A stretch of 64,000 nucleotides of DNA. It comes from Thermococcus sp. AM4. GTDB taxonomy: Archaea; Methanobacteriota_B; Thermococci; Thermococcales; Thermococcaceae. Shown piece by piece: positions 54,981-63,442 of the stretch (position 1 is its first letter; each line of letters begins with the position of its first letter). Below the pieces are notes generated by a model that had not been told where the DNA came from, did no database searches, and saw only the letters and a program-made list of their open reading frames with translations. Made by a program: the position numbers and the translations under genes. The DNA is taken from assembly GCF_000151205.2 (NCBI RefSeq), contig NC_016051.1, positions 2,022,429 through 2,086,428 of the forward strand, read 5' to 3'.

Positions 54981-55711
54981 ATTAACACCCCCATCAGGTA
55001 CAGCAGGGCTCCAACCGTGCCGTAAAAGGCTAGGAAAGTTCTGTTTTCAAGCCTTTCGGTCAGCCGGAACAGGATCCAGAGAATGAGAAACGTCACAAAG
55101 AACGACGAGGCGAAGGATACGGGACCGAGCCACTTCGGCTTGGGCTGGCATTGGCCGGCCCTGATGATCTCGACGACGAGGTAAGCCGGAGCAGCCTGGA
55201 GCGAGAACTTCAGGATTCTCTTTGCATCGTATCCACTGAGCACCAGTGCTAGGGCACTCGTTCCACCCCTCGGCAGGCTGAAGAGTACCGCCAGGGCCTG
55301 AGCGAGCCCCACGGAGAGGGCATCCGCCGGCGTCGGTTCCTCCTCGAAGATCTTCCTTATCCCTTCCAGCGGTTTAAAGCCGTAGACGAGGGCGGGCAGG
55401 AGGGCTATAACGGCTCCCGCAATCGCCAGTTTCTCTGCTCCAGCCGTTGCCCTCGGGAGGAACCCGAGCACGAGGGTCAGCGCCGTTGCGAGGATCGCGT
55501 ACTTGAGCTGGGCCGGGCTGAAGCCCCTGAGCGCCATAACCGGCTCCCTTGAGAGGATCTCCCGGAAGTAGAAGAGCAGGGCAACAAGGGCTCCGGCGTA
55601 GGCGGGAACGAGAAGGTTTACGTCCATGGAGAAAACTACCGTGGACGCGGGGAAAACCACTGCCAGTGCCGTCAGAAGGCCCGTGAATATAGCGCCGGCG
55701 ACTCCCGTCAT
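54977..55711 (-). CDS. UppP/BacA-like membrane protein
   Basis: 244 residues from ATG 55711 with seven or eight helices. The block FSLPRGGTSALALVLSGYDA resembles the PGxSRSGxTI motif of undecaprenyl-diphosphate phosphatases in altered form, and KRILKFSLQAAPAYLVVEI the following conserved helix. The first E-rich catalytic motif is not clear. If active it recycles polyprenyl (dolichyl) diphosphate for glycan assembly, fitting the GlmU-like neighbour whose start it overlaps. The start is uncertain: the nearest GGGAGGG lies about 17 bases upstream. Confidence 0.68.
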   Translation of the reverse strand: MTGVAGAIFTGLLTALAVVFPASTVVFSMDVNLLVPAYAGALVALLFYFREILSREPVMALRGFSPAQLKYAILATALTLVLGFLPRATAGAEKLAIAGAVIALLPALVYGFKPLEGIRKIFEEEPTPADALSVGLAQALAVLFSLPRGGTSALALVLSGYDAKRILKFSLQAAPAYLVVEIIRAGQCQPKPKWLGPVSFASSFFVTFLILWILFRLTERLENRTFLAFYGTVGALLYLMGVLI

Positions 55712-55754
55712 GTGGATCAGATTGTGTAGCCCTCCCAGGAGATAAACCTTTCCC

Positions 55755-55822
55755 TCGGCCTGCGATAGGTTTTTATATTTTCGCACCAATTCGGTTTTTA
55801 GAACACACCAAAGGAGGGTGAA
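55755..55822. promoter_or_regulatory. Divergent promoters of the UppP-like gene and a small membrane protein gene
   Basis: The AT-rich core GGTTTTTATATTTTCGCACC (about 55767-55786) reads as a TATA on the minus strand (GCGAAAATATAAAAACC) for the UppP-like gene. The plus-strand gene has ATTCGGTTTTTAGAAC and a strong ribosome site AAGGAGGGTGAAAAC. Confidence 0.45.
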
Positions 55823-55825
55823 AAC

Positions 55826-56035
55826 ATGGGGCTGGGTGCTATAGTGGACAAACTTAACAGGTACGAGGGGCTTTTTGAGAAGCTCGGGCTGCTGCTGGTC
55901 ATCGTGTTCTTCCTGATGGTGATAGCCGGCTTCACCGACTCGTCGCACGTCGGGAAGCTGATGAGCCTTGTATTGCTGTTCCTCGTTGCCCTCGCGTCCC
56001 TGATTGGGGTAATCATCTACCGCTCGCTCGATTGA
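55826..56035 (+). CDS. Small membrane protein, two helices
   Basis: 69 residues from ATG 55826 with a very strong ribosome site (GGAGGGTG). A cytoplasmic amphipathic N-terminus (MGLGAIVDKLNRYEGLFEKL) precedes helix 1 (LLLVIVFFLMVIAGF) and helix 2 (LMSLVLLFLVALASLIGVII). No known domain. Divergent from the UppP-like/GlmU/DUF835 operon and 58 bases before NOG1. Function unknown. Confidence 0.75.
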   Translation: MGLGAIVDKLNRYEGLFEKLGLLLVIVFFLMVIAGFTDSSHVGKLMSLVLLFLVALASLIGVIIYRSLD

Positions 56036-56093
56036 ATACCTTTTTAAGGCCCCTCCCCAACCTTTTCTCCGCGAGATTGAGGGAGGGGTGAGA

Positions 56094-57164
56094 ATGAAGA
56101 ATCCGTTTGAGAAGATGCCGACGGTTCTTACCGCTGACGAGCTCATCGACAAGGCCTTCCGAAGGGCCGAGAGGGCCGCATCTGCCTACAACCCGCCCGG
56201 CGGGAAGGTCGCGAAGGCGAGACAGCGAGAAGAGCTCAGAGTTAGAACCGTCTCGAACGTCGTTCGCGACAACCTCAGGAAGATACTCGACAGAACTCCC
56301 GGTGTCTCGACGCTCCCGAGGTTCTATCAGGAGTTGGTTGACACGCTCGTTGATAGGGACCAGTTTCACAAATCCCTCGCGAGGGTCAACTGGGCGATAA
56401 AGACCATCAGGAACCTCGAACAGCGTTACGTGGAGAAGATACGCTACGAGCGCGACCCGAAGGAGATAGCCAAGCTCAGAAGGGCCTTCTACGGCCGAGT
56501 CGCGGACATACTCCACGAGATTGACGACGATTTGCGCTATCTGAATCAGGCCAGAAACGTTCTCAAGGAGTTACCAGTCGTCGATTTGGAGCTTCCTACC
56601 GTGGTTATAGCCGGCCACCCGAACGTTGGCAAGAGCACGCTTTTGAGGGCTTTAACCAACGCAAAGCCAGAGGTGGCGAGTTATCCCTTCACAACAAAGG
56701 GCATAAACGTCGGACAGTTCGAGGAGCACTACCTCCGCTACCAGGTTATAGACACGCCCGGTCTGCTCGACAGACCGCTCAGCGAGAGAAACGAGGTTGA
56801 GAAACAGGCGATTTTAGCGTTGAAGCACCTCGGAGATGTCATCGTCTACATCTTCGACCCGAGCGAGTACTGTGGGTTCCCAATCGAGGAGCAGATGCAC
56901 CTCTTCGAGGAGATACTGAACGAGTTCGGCGAGTTCCCGTTCATAGTCGCAATAAACAAGGTTGACATAGCCGACGAGGAGAAGACAAAAGCCATCGAGG
57001 AGTTCGTTAAGGCCAAGGGACTTGAGCCCGTTAAGATTTCTGCCCTGACGGGCGAGGGCCTCGACGAGCTCAAGAAACGGGTAATAGCGGTCGTCGAGCC
57101 GAAGGCGAGAGAACTCGCGAGGAAGATTATGGAAAAGGAGCTTTCGAAGTTCAGGGAAGGATAG
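56094..57164 (+). CDS. NOG1 family GTP-binding protein
   Basis: 356 residues from ATG 56094 (GGGAGGGGTGAGA). NOG1 N-terminal domain (NPFEKMPTVLTADELIDKAF) and a G domain: G1 IAGHPNVGKSTLLRAL, G2/G3 VIDTPGLLDRPLSERNEVE, G4 INKVD, G5 ISALTGEG. Archaeal NOG1 assists late 50S ribosomal subunit assembly. TATA CTTTTTAAGGCC about 40 bases upstream. The eukaryotic C-terminal extension is absent, as usual in archaea. Confidence 0.94.
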   Translation: MKNPFEKMPTVLTADELIDKAFRRAERAASAYNPPGGKVAKARQREELRVRTVSNVVRDNLRKILDRTPGVSTLPRFYQELVDTLVDRDQFHKSLARVNWAIKTIRNLEQRYVEKIRYERDPKEIAKLRRAFYGRVADILHEIDDDLRYLNQARNVLKELPVVDLELPTVVIAGHPNVGKSTLLRALTNAKPEVASYPFTTKGINVGQFEEHYLRYQVIDTPGLLDRPLSERNEVEKQAILALKHLGDVIVYIFDPSEYCGFPIEEQMHLFEEILNEFGEFPFIVAINKVDIADEEKTKAIEEFVKAKGLEPVKISALTGEGLDELKKRVIAVVEPKARELARKIMEKELSKFREG

Positions 57165-57218
57165 TGTAATGCGGAACTTTTATATTTTGTAATACCAATT
57201 TCTCTTTTGGTGGACTAC

Positions 57219-57446
57219 ATGGGCTCCGCGGTGATGAGCATAAGGATTCCGCAGGAACTCAGGCGGGAGATGAAGAAGTACGACATCAACTGGAGCGAGG
57301 AGATAAGGGAGTTCATTCGGAAGAGGATTGAGGAAGAAGAGAAAAAACGGGCCCTTCAGGAGGTCATAGAACTCGTCGAGTCACTTCCCGGAGTCCCTGA
57401 AGGGACCGCAAAACGGCTCGTGAGGGAGGATCGTGATAGTCATTGA
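57219..57446 (+). CDS. vapB: VapB-type antitoxin (ribbon-helix-helix)
   Basis: 75 residues from ATG 57219 behind TTTGGTGGACTAC. VMSIRIPQELRREMKKY and NWSEEIREFIRKRIEEEEKK give an RHH fold followed by a long acidic/basic helix. The stop overlaps the VapC start by 14 bases. An AT-rich TATATTTTGTAATACC at 57181-57196 is the promoter, possibly with an operator. Confidence 0.88.
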   Translation: MGSAVMSIRIPQELRREMKKYDINWSEEIREFIRKRIEEEEKKRALQEVIELVESLPGVPEGTAKRLVREDRDSH

Positions 57447-57846
57447 CACCTCGGCCCTCTGTAAGTTTCTGCTGAAGGAGAGCGGATGGGAAAAGGTCAT
57501 ACCCTACCTCCAGCCCGAGAACGATGCCCGAACTGTTGAGATGCTCATCACCGAGTGCGCCAACGTCATCTGGAAGAACGTTAGAATATACAAAACCCTC
57601 CGGAGGGAGGAAGGAGAGAGGCTCCTTGATGCCCTCGGGCTTCTCGTTGATAAGAGAGTCATAACGGTTGAGGAGAACCGAAAATACCTTCGGGAAGCCT
57701 TTGAACTGAGCGTTGAGCACGGCATAGCGGTCTACGATGCCCTCTTCATAGCGCAGGCCAGGGAACTCAACGCAACCCTCGTTACCTGCGACGAGAAACA
57801 GGGGCGGATAGCCGAGAAGCTTGGAGTTAATACAGTAGTTATTTGA
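57433..57846 (+). CDS. vapC: PIN-domain toxin VapC
   Basis: 137 residues, canonical VapC: MIVIDTSALCKFLLKESGWE (D and T), LITECANVIWKN (Glu), GIAVYDALFIAQARELNATL with VTCDEKQ (C-terminal acidic residues). Mg-dependent endoribonuclease predicted. Coupled to vapB. The 53 bases after its stop before the convergent S8e gene hold nothing recognisable. Confidence 0.93.
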   Translation: MIVIDTSALCKFLLKESGWEKVIPYLQPENDARTVEMLITECANVIWKNVRIYKTLRREEGERLLDALGLLVDKRVITVEENRKYLREAFELSVEHGIAVYDALFIAQARELNATLVTCDEKQGRIAEKLGVNTVVI

Positions 57847-57899
57847 GCTCAAACCAAACGGACCAGAACAACAGGACCAAAGGCAAATTAGAAAAGGGT

Positions 57900-58292
57900 T
57901 CAGGCGTTCTCCTCCTTGAGGAGAACCGCGTTGACGACTCCGTCCTGGCCGGGCCTGCTGGTGACGACGGCCTTACCAATCTCGGTCTCGATTATCGCTC
58001 CCTTGGTGATGATGTTTCTCCTCGCGTACTGCCTGTTGGCCGGGTTCTCAACGACGTTGAGTATCTTGACCTTCTTGCCCTTTCCACCCTCGAAGACGTT
58101 CGCGTAGAGGGCTTCAACGAGGCGAACCTTCCTGTTACCGCCGTAGGTTCTGATTATCTTCCTCTTCTCCCTCTCCTCTGCGACGCGCGTGTTTGCGGGC
58201 TCTCTTCCGAGCTCCCTCTTCCTCTTCTTCCTGGCCAAGACGATTCTTCCACCCGAAGGCTTTTTGAGTGATCTTCCCTGCCAGATGGCCAT
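57900..58292 (-). CDS. rps8e: Ribosomal protein S8e
   Basis: 130 residues from ATG 58292 (GGGGTGAGAAAA). [59 protein letters not shown] and [20 protein letters not shown] are standard for archaeal S8e. A component of the 30S subunit. Promoter GAAAAGCTTATAAACGC on the minus strand near 58345-58361. Confidence 0.96.
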   Translation of the reverse strand: MAIWQGRSLKKPSGGRIVLARKKRKRELGREPANTRVAEEREKRKIIRTYGGNRKVRLVEALYANVFEGGKGKKVKILNVVENPANRQYARRNIITKGAIIETEIGKAVVTSRPGQDGVVNAVLLKEENA

Positions 58293-58334
58293 TTTTCTCA
58301 CCCCAGATGATCCTGAGTTAGACCTAACGCCACT

Positions 58335-58434
58335 TTGAAGGGTGCGTTTATAAGCTTTTCTTACGGGGAGCCTTTATAAATCCTCCCACCTACTCGGAAC
58401 GGCCGATGAGGACGCCTCCCGACTCTGAGGTGTG
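58335..58434. promoter_or_regulatory. Divergent promoters of S8e and the Ski2-like helicase
   Basis: Minus: AGCTTATAAACGC for S8e. Plus: GAGCCTTTATAAATCC (about 58366-58381) for the helicase, with transcription expected near 58398 and a leader of about 35 bases containing GAGGTGTG before ATG 58435. Confidence 0.6.
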
Positions 58435-61098
58435 ATGAGTGGACGGCTGGCCGAGGCGGTGAAGATGCTCTTCGTAATCAGACCCGGAAGGAAGAAGAAC
58501 GAGCTCGAGGCCTTCTTTATCGAGAACGAGCCGGAAAAGCTTAGCGAGATGAGGAACCTGAAGGCCGAGCGGATATTCCGCCTCATAATGAGAGAGGGAA
58601 GGCTCTTCAAGGTCTTGGAGGGGAGCAACTACCGCAATCCAAAGGAGATTGAAAAGCTCCTTCGCCAGGCGAGAATAGTCCTCGTAAACGCGGACGAGTG
58701 GGAGGACTACTTTAAGAAAAGGCTCCAGAACAAGCGCGTTGAGAAGGCCGAATTGTGCCGTCTCTGCCTCCTTGAGGGCAGGATAACCGTCCTAACGCCA
58801 GGCAACAGGATAAAGTACCGGAACGAGTACATCTGTGAGCGCTGTGCGGAGGACGAGCTGAAGAGGGAGCTCAGGTTTAGATTCAACAGCATAGCGATGT
58901 TCGAGCAGGCGAAGAAGCTCCTCGACAGGTTTAGAGACCTCGATAAGGTTTTGTATGCCTTCGACCCGCGCTTCGACCCGACGAAGCACCCTGAAATAAC
59001 TAAATGGGACGAGCTGAAGGCCAAGCACGTCAAGGTCGAGAAGGTCAAGGTTGACGAGCTTCCGCTCCCGGAGAAGTTCAAGGAGGTTTTAGCGGCCGAG
59101 GGCGTGAAGGAGCTCCTCCCGGTTCAGAGTCTGGCCGTCAAGAACGGCCTCCTCGAAGGCGAGAATTTACTCGTCGTTTCCGCGACCGCGAGCGGTAAGA
59201 CGCTAATCGGAGAATTAGCGGGAGTTCCCAAGGCGATGGAGGGCAAAAAGCTCCTCTTCTTGGTCCCGCTCGTGGCCCTGGCGAATCAAAAATATGAGGA
59301 CTTTAAGCGGAGGTACTCAAAGCTCGGCCTCCGCGTTGCCATTCGCGTTGGCATGAGCAGGATTAAGACCCGGGACGAGCTGGTAGTCGTCGATACCGGC
59401 ATAGACGCGGACATCATAGTGGGAACCTACGAGGGAATAGACTACCTCCTCCGCACCGGAAGGAAGATAGGCAACGTCGGGACGATTGTCATAGACGAGA
59501 TACACACGCTCGACGACGAGGAGCGCGGGCCGAGGCTCGACGGACTAATCGCGAGGCTGAGGAGGCTCTACCCGAAGGCCCAGTTCATAGGCCTTTCCGC
59601 AACCGTCGGGAATCCTGAGGAGCTGGCTAAAGAGCTCGGATTAAAGCTCGTCCTCTACGACGAGAGGCCGGTTGATCTGGAGAGGCACATCATCATAGCG
59701 CGCAGCGAGTCCGAGAAGTGGCGTCACATAGCCAACCTCTGCAGAGCGGAGGCGATGAGAAAGTCGAGACAGGGCTACAAGGGGCAGACGATAGTCTTCA
59801 CCTTCTCAAGGAAGCGGACGCACGAGCTTTCGGCCTACCTCACGAGCAAGGGCCTCCGCGCGAAGCCTTACCACTCCGGTTTGCCCTACAAGCAGAGGAA
59901 GCTTACCGAGATGGAGTTTTTAGCTCAGAGGCTCGACGTCGTTGTCACGACTGCCGCGTTGGGAGCGGGCGTGGACTTTCCAGCGAGTCAGGTCATCTTT
60001 GAGAGCCTCGCGATGGGCAACAAGTGGCTCACCGTCCGGGAGTTCCACCAGATGCTCGGAAGGGCTGGAAGGCCCCTCTACCACGAGAAGGGAAAAGTTT
60101 ACCTAATAGTCGAGCCCGGGAGAAAATATTCGGCCCAGATGGAGGGAACCGAGGAAGAAATAGCTTTCAAGCTCCTTACCGCGCCGATAGAGCCCGTAAC
60201 TGTGGAGTGGAGCGACGAGCTTGAGCAGGACAACGTCTTGGCTCATTCCTGCGTCTTCAACCGGCTTGACGTTATAGAGGAAGTTCAGGAGCGTTGCTTG
60301 GGAGCCAACCAGAGCGCCGAGAAGGTTTTAGAAAAGCTGGAGGAGTTCGAGCTCGTAAGCCTCAAAAGGTCCCTCGTCGAGGTTACACCTTACGGAAGGG
60401 CCGTGAGTATGAGCTTTTTACTGCCAAAGGAGGCCGAGTTCATACGGAGGAACCTTCGGGAGAAGCCCGCTCGCTGGATTGCGCTCAAGCTTCACCCCTT
60501 CGAGAACCTGTATCTAAGCGGAACGCTCCAGAGAGAGCTTGAGGGAGCCGTGAGAGGCAGGATAAGCGCCAACGTATTCTCGCCGAGCTTCGCCTCCATC
60601 TTGGAAGAGCTTGACAAGGTGATTCCCGAGCTCAGTCCAAACGCAGCCGAGAGGCTGTTCACGATTTATCAGGAGTTCTTCATGTGCGGTGAGGAAGACT
60701 GCACCGAGTACGCGATGGAGCGCGTTGGAAACCTCATAATCGAGCTTCGCAGGAGCGGGAAGCACCCGACCCAGATAGCGGAGCACTTCAGGAAGGTCTA
60801 CGGTCTAATCGTTTATCCCGGCGACGTCTTCACGTGGTTAGACGGCATCGTCAGGAAGCTTGAGGCGGTGGAGAGAATCGCGAGGGTCTTCCGCGTGAGA
60901 AAGGCTGAGGAGGAAGCGAGGCTCCTCAGAAGGGAAATAGAAGAGGGCAGGTCGTTCGATGCCCAAAACCAAAGGAGAGAAGGAGTTAGATCTGGAGCAC
61001 CATCTGGGCCGGATCCCTTATTGCGGGACCGAGACCGAGGACGTAGATGGCCAGATACCAGAAGCGCCGCTCCTCCTCGTCGGGGACGAGGTGTTTGA
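58435..61098 (+). CDS. Ski2-like DEAD/DEAH helicase with zinc-finger insert
   Basis: 887 residues. An N-terminal domain of about 100 residues; a Zn-ribbon (ELCRLCLLEG ... YICERCAEDE) near residue 110-145; core motifs: LPVQSLAVKNGL, SATASGKTLIGELAG, TIVIDEIHTLDDEERG, IGLSATVGNP, TIVFTFSRKRTHEL, VVTTAALGAGVDFP and HQMLGRAGRPLYHEKG; then winged-helix and ratchet regions as in Hel308/Ski2. RNA or DNA unwinding is likely. The last 37 codons (after about EIEEGRSFDAQNQ) are antisense to the convergent DUF63 gene and look non-native, so the true end may be near 60990 with a frameshift. Confidence 0.9.
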   Translation: MSGRLAEAVKMLFVIRPGRKKNELEAFFIENEPEKLSEMRNLKAERIFRLIMREGRLFKVLEGSNYRNPKEIEKLLRQARIVLVNADEWEDYFKKRLQNKRVEKAELCRLCLLEGRITVLTPGNRIKYRNEYICERCAEDELKRELRFRFNSIAMFEQAKKLLDRFRDLDKVLYAFDPRFDPTKHPEITKWDELKAKHVKVEKVKVDELPLPEKFKEVLAAEGVKELLPVQSLAVKNGLLEGENLLVVSATASGKTLIGELAGVPKAMEGKKLLFLVPLVALANQKYEDFKRRYSKLGLRVAIRVGMSRIKTRDELVVVDTGIDADIIVGTYEGIDYLLRTGRKIGNVGTIVIDEIHTLDDEERGPRLDGLIARLRRLYPKAQFIGLSATVGNPEELAKELGLKLVLYDERPVDLERHIIIARSESEKWRHIANLCRAEAMRKSRQGYKGQTIVFTFSRKRTHELSAYLTSKGLRAKPYHSGLPYKQRKLTEMEFLAQRLDVVVTTAALGAGVDFPASQVIFESLAMGNKWLTVREFHQMLGRAGRPLYHEKGKVYLIVEPGRKYSAQMEGTEEEIAFKLLTAPIEPVTVEWSDELEQDNVLAHSCVFNRLDVIEEVQERCLGANQSAEKVLEKLEEFELVSLKRSLVEVTPYGRAVSMSFLLPKEAEFIRRNLREKPARWIALKLHPFENLYLSGTLQRELEGAVRGRISANVFSPSFASILEELDKVIPELSPNAAERLFTIYQEFFMCGEEDCTEYAMERVGNLIIELRRSGKHPTQIAEHFRKVYGLIVYPGDVFTWLDGIVRKLEAVERIARVFRVRKAEEEARLLRREIEEGRSFDAQNQRREGVRSGAPSGPDPLLRDRDRGRRWPDTRSAAPPRRGRGV

Positions 61099-61774
61099 GC
61101 CCGTAGTAGACCGCTATGAGGATTATTGTTATCCAGGGATAGTAGATGTAGGCCCCAAACCATTGGACGAGATGGTGCTCGATCCAGTGGACCTCTCTGT
61201 AACCGTAGTAGTGCAGGCCAACGACCGTTGAGCCCATATCGTAGTAGTGAGCGAGGACGGCGTAGAGATAGAGCTTGTCAAATGGTCTCCATTTGTAGAA
61301 CGCAAGCACGACCGCCCATGAAATCAGGGTGTGGATCATCGTGAGCTCGTATGGCTCCCAGCTCTTGGCGTGAATTGCCAGCTGGTAGTTGGCCCAGAGT
61401 GCCAGCAGAGTTCCCCACGCTATCGTTATTTTCGGGTACGTCTTCAGCTTGGCATCAGCAACTATCGCCGGAACTATTAGGACGAAGGCCGTGAAGAATA
61501 TCCCCGGGGTTAGAATTAGCGGGTTTTCCGGCAGGACTCCACCATCGACGAGGGCCCTCACAGTGGCCCCAAAAACCACCATCGGCGTCACGGCCCAGAA
61601 CAGTCTCTCGTCCACCTTGATTCCAAGGGGCTTTATTATATATCTGTAGGAGTAAGTCACTCCAAGTCCAAAGAGCACCGCGTAAACCAGGGTGTTGATC
61701 GCGTTGTAGCCGCTTCTCGTGAACATGGGTTCCCAGAAGTACTGGTTGAAGAAGTTCCAGATCGCTTCCAGCAT
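60986..61774 (-). CDS. DUF63 family membrane protein
   Basis: 262 residues from ATG 61774 (GGTGGTGGAG). Eight or so membrane segments; FWEPMFTRSGYNAINTLVYA near the N-terminus, VVFGATVRALVDGGVLP and LAHYYDMGSTVVGLHYYGYR are the DUF63 signatures. Histidines and Asp in HYYDMGS and HWIEHH could bind metal inside the membrane. Function unknown; found throughout Euryarchaeota. Its 3' end overlaps the helicase reading frame by 113 bases, unusual in this window. Confidence 0.87.
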   Translation of the reverse strand: MLEAIWNFFNQYFWEPMFTRSGYNAINTLVYAVLFGLGVTYSYRYIIKPLGIKVDERLFWAVTPMVVFGATVRALVDGGVLPENPLILTPGIFFTAFVLIVPAIVADAKLKTYPKITIAWGTLLALWANYQLAIHAKSWEPYELTMIHTLISWAVVLAFYKWRPFDKLYLYAVLAHYYDMGSTVVGLHYYGYREVHWIEHHLVQWFGAYIYYPWITIILIAVYYGLKHLVPDEEERRFWYLAIYVLGLGPAIRDPAQMVLQI

Positions 61775-61870
61775 CTCCACCACCGCACCCACTACACGAA
61801 CTGGTTAATAAGCTTTGAGCTAACGAATAACTTTTTAAAGTCTGAATTCTCCAACTATGTGGTGGTGTCA

Positions 61871-62434
61871 ATGGAAACGGTTGAGAGCTCGTTCCAGTAC
61901 GAGGAGGTAGACGTCAGCACCGAGCGAATGTTGGGACTGATAGGAGTTCTGTCGCCGATAGCGTCTTTAATCCCCTACATTGGAGGCGCCTTCAGTCTGC
62001 TGGGATGGGTACTTGTGCTGATAGCCCTCCACGGGATTGGTGAAAAACTCGGTGACGATAGACCCTTCACCTACTACCTCTACGGCTTCATAATCGGCTT
62101 TGTAACCTTAATCCTGATCGTCTTCATGATCGTTGCTCTCCAGATGGGCGGGGTGATACTGGCTTTGCTCATCGGGATACCATTGATTATCGCGAGCCTT
62201 TATTACAGGAAGGAAGCTTGGTATATGCTGGGTAGGATCACGGGGATAAATGAGTTCGTGGAGGCCTCCAAATTCCTCTGGTGGGGCGGTTTGACGATGA
62301 TAATCCTCGTCGGCTTTGTGCTCCTCCTCGTTGCGTGGATATACCAAATCCTCGGCTTCGTTAACATGCCTAGGACTCTGAAGAAAGGCAGACTGAGCAG
62401 CGCGCTGAGGAGCGAGCCCTATCAAAGCTGGTAA
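61871..62434 (+). CDS. DUF996 family membrane protein
   Basis: 187 residues from ATG 61871 (GTGGTGGTGTCA). After a soluble start (VDVSTERMLGLIGVLSPIAS) it has about five helices with ALHGIGEKLGDDRPFTYYLY, the DUF996 core. Ends with a basic tail. A paralogue of the same length class follows 70 bases later. TATA CTTTTTAAAGTC about 40 bases upstream. Function unknown. Confidence 0.83.
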   Translation: METVESSFQYEEVDVSTERMLGLIGVLSPIASLIPYIGGAFSLLGWVLVLIALHGIGEKLGDDRPFTYYLYGFIIGFVTLILIVFMIVALQMGGVILALLIGIPLIIASLYYRKEAWYMLGRITGINEFVEASKFLWWGGLTMIILVGFVLLLVAWIYQILGFVNMPRTLKKGRLSSALRSEPYQSW

Positions 62435-62504
62435 TTCTCTTGTTTCCCCATTTCTTTGGGTAATTTTTTAAGGGGTTCGCTCGATTATTCCCTTGGGTGG
62501 TACA

Positions 62505-63179
62505 ATGGAGGTTGGGGCAACTGTGGGATCCGGAGGAGAGACAGTGGATATAAGCACCGAGAGGACTCTGGGCCTCGTGGGATCGGTATTGGCTTTTGCC
62601 AGCATCATACCCTACGTGGGAACACTACTGTCGTTGCTGGGACTTGTTCTGATCCTCATAGCGCTCCATGGCATCGGGAATAAGCTTGGGGACGACAGGC
62701 CCTTTAAGTATTACCTCAAGGGCATACTCATAGGTATTGTTCTCGTGATAGTGGCGATAATACTCATAGTGGCAGCGTTGGCCGCGTCCTCTGCTTCTAC
62801 GGGATCAATGGAAAACGAGTTCACAATGTACCCAGGATCCAACGTGAACATTATCGAGGAGGACTCAACGAATCTCTCGGATACGGGGATAGCGTTGGTG
62901 CTTGTAGGGGGAGTGATCGCCATAGCCGCCATCATCATCGGGGCATACTTCCAGAAAAAGGCATGGGAGGCCATGTACGAACTAACAGGAGTCGATGCAT
63001 TCAAGAGCACTGCCAATTTCCTGTGGTGGGGAGCGCTAACTTTGGTGGTACTAATAGGCGCAATACTGCTCCTGATATCGTCTATCTTCCAGATAATAGC
63101 CTTTGCAAATCTCCCCCAGAAGCTCTCCAAACGGTCAACGACACCAGCTCCAACGCCCGTGGAGGAGCTGAGCTGGTGA
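62505..63179 (+). CDS. DUF996 family membrane protein, paralogue
   Basis: 224 residues from ATG 62505 (TTGGGTGGTACA). Shares with the preceding gene VDISTERTLGLVGSVLAFAS, IPYVGTLLSLLGLVLILIAL, LHGIGNKLGDDRPFKYYLKG and FLWWGALTLVVLIGAI, but has an extra external loop of about 40 residues with MENEFTMYPGSNVNIIEEDS between helices 4 and 5. Own promoter TTTTTTAAGGGG near 62465-62475. Tandem duplication is evident. Ends just before the 5S rRNA promoter. Confidence 0.82.
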   Translation: MEVGATVGSGGETVDISTERTLGLVGSVLAFASIIPYVGTLLSLLGLVLILIALHGIGNKLGDDRPFKYYLKGILIGIVLVIVAIILIVAALAASSASTGSMENEFTMYPGSNVNIIEEDSTNLSDTGIALVLVGGVIAIAAIIIGAYFQKKAWEAMYELTGVDAFKSTANFLWWGALTLVVLIGAILLLISSIFQIIAFANLPQKLSKRSTTPAPTPVEELSW

Positions 63180-63195
63180 TCTTTAATTTTCTGAA

Positions 63196-63232
63196 CCGTA
63201 AAATTTATAAATGCATCCCGGTAGGTGTTATC
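63196..63232 (+). promoter_or_regulatory. 5S rRNA - tRNA-Asp promoter
   Basis: CCGTAAAATTTATAAATGC (63196-63214) is a near-consensus BRE/TATA, placing the start near 63233-63236, immediately before the 5S rRNA. It should drive both RNAs. Confidence 0.7.
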
Positions 63233-63234
63233 GG

Positions 63235-63356
63235 CACGGCGGCCATGGCGGCGGGGTTACACCCGGTCTCGTTTCGACCCCGGAAGTTAAGCCCGCCTGC
63301 GTTCCCGGGTGTACTGCCCTCCGAGAGGGGGCGGGAAACCGGGAACGCCGCCGGCC
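63235..63356 (+). rRNA. rrf: 5S ribosomal RNA
   Basis: About 122 bases. Terminal helix CGGCGGC (63237-63243) with GCCGCCG (63347-63353). Conserved elements: GGTTACACCCGGTCTC, CCGGAAGTTAAGCCCGC and GTACTGCCCTCCGAGAGG, all matching Thermococcus 5S rRNA. Separate from the 16S-23S operon and linked to tRNA-Asp, as is known for Thermococcales. The ends are estimated from the helix. Confidence 0.92.
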
Positions 63357-63364
63357 ACTCAAAC

Positions 63365-63442
63365 GCCCGGGTGGTGTAGCCCGGCCTATCATACGGGACT
63401 GTCACTCCCGTGACCCGGGTTCAAATCCCGGCCCGGGCGCCA
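63365..63442 (+). tRNA. tRNA-Asp (GTC)
   Basis: Acceptor GCCCGGG (63365-63371) pairs with CCCGGGC (63432-63438); G discriminator, CCA encoded (63440-63442). D arm TGGTGTAGCCCGGCCTATCA, anticodon stem CGGGA / TCCCG with loop CTGTCAC giving anticodon GTC, and T arm CCGGGTTCAAATCCCGG. Eight bases behind the 5S rRNA; likely processed from the same transcript. Confidence 0.95.

Noticed and set aside
58400..58460. Possible C/D-like RNA at the helicase start (GATGA, CTGA, GTGATGA, CCGA)
   Set aside because: The first box C lacks the conserved U, the first spacing is about 15 bases, and GTGATGA is explained by ribosome site plus start codon.
60959..61231. Plus-strand frame starting MPKTKGEKELDLEHHLG
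   Set aside because: It is antisense to the DUF63 gene, without ribosome site or recognisable protein pattern.
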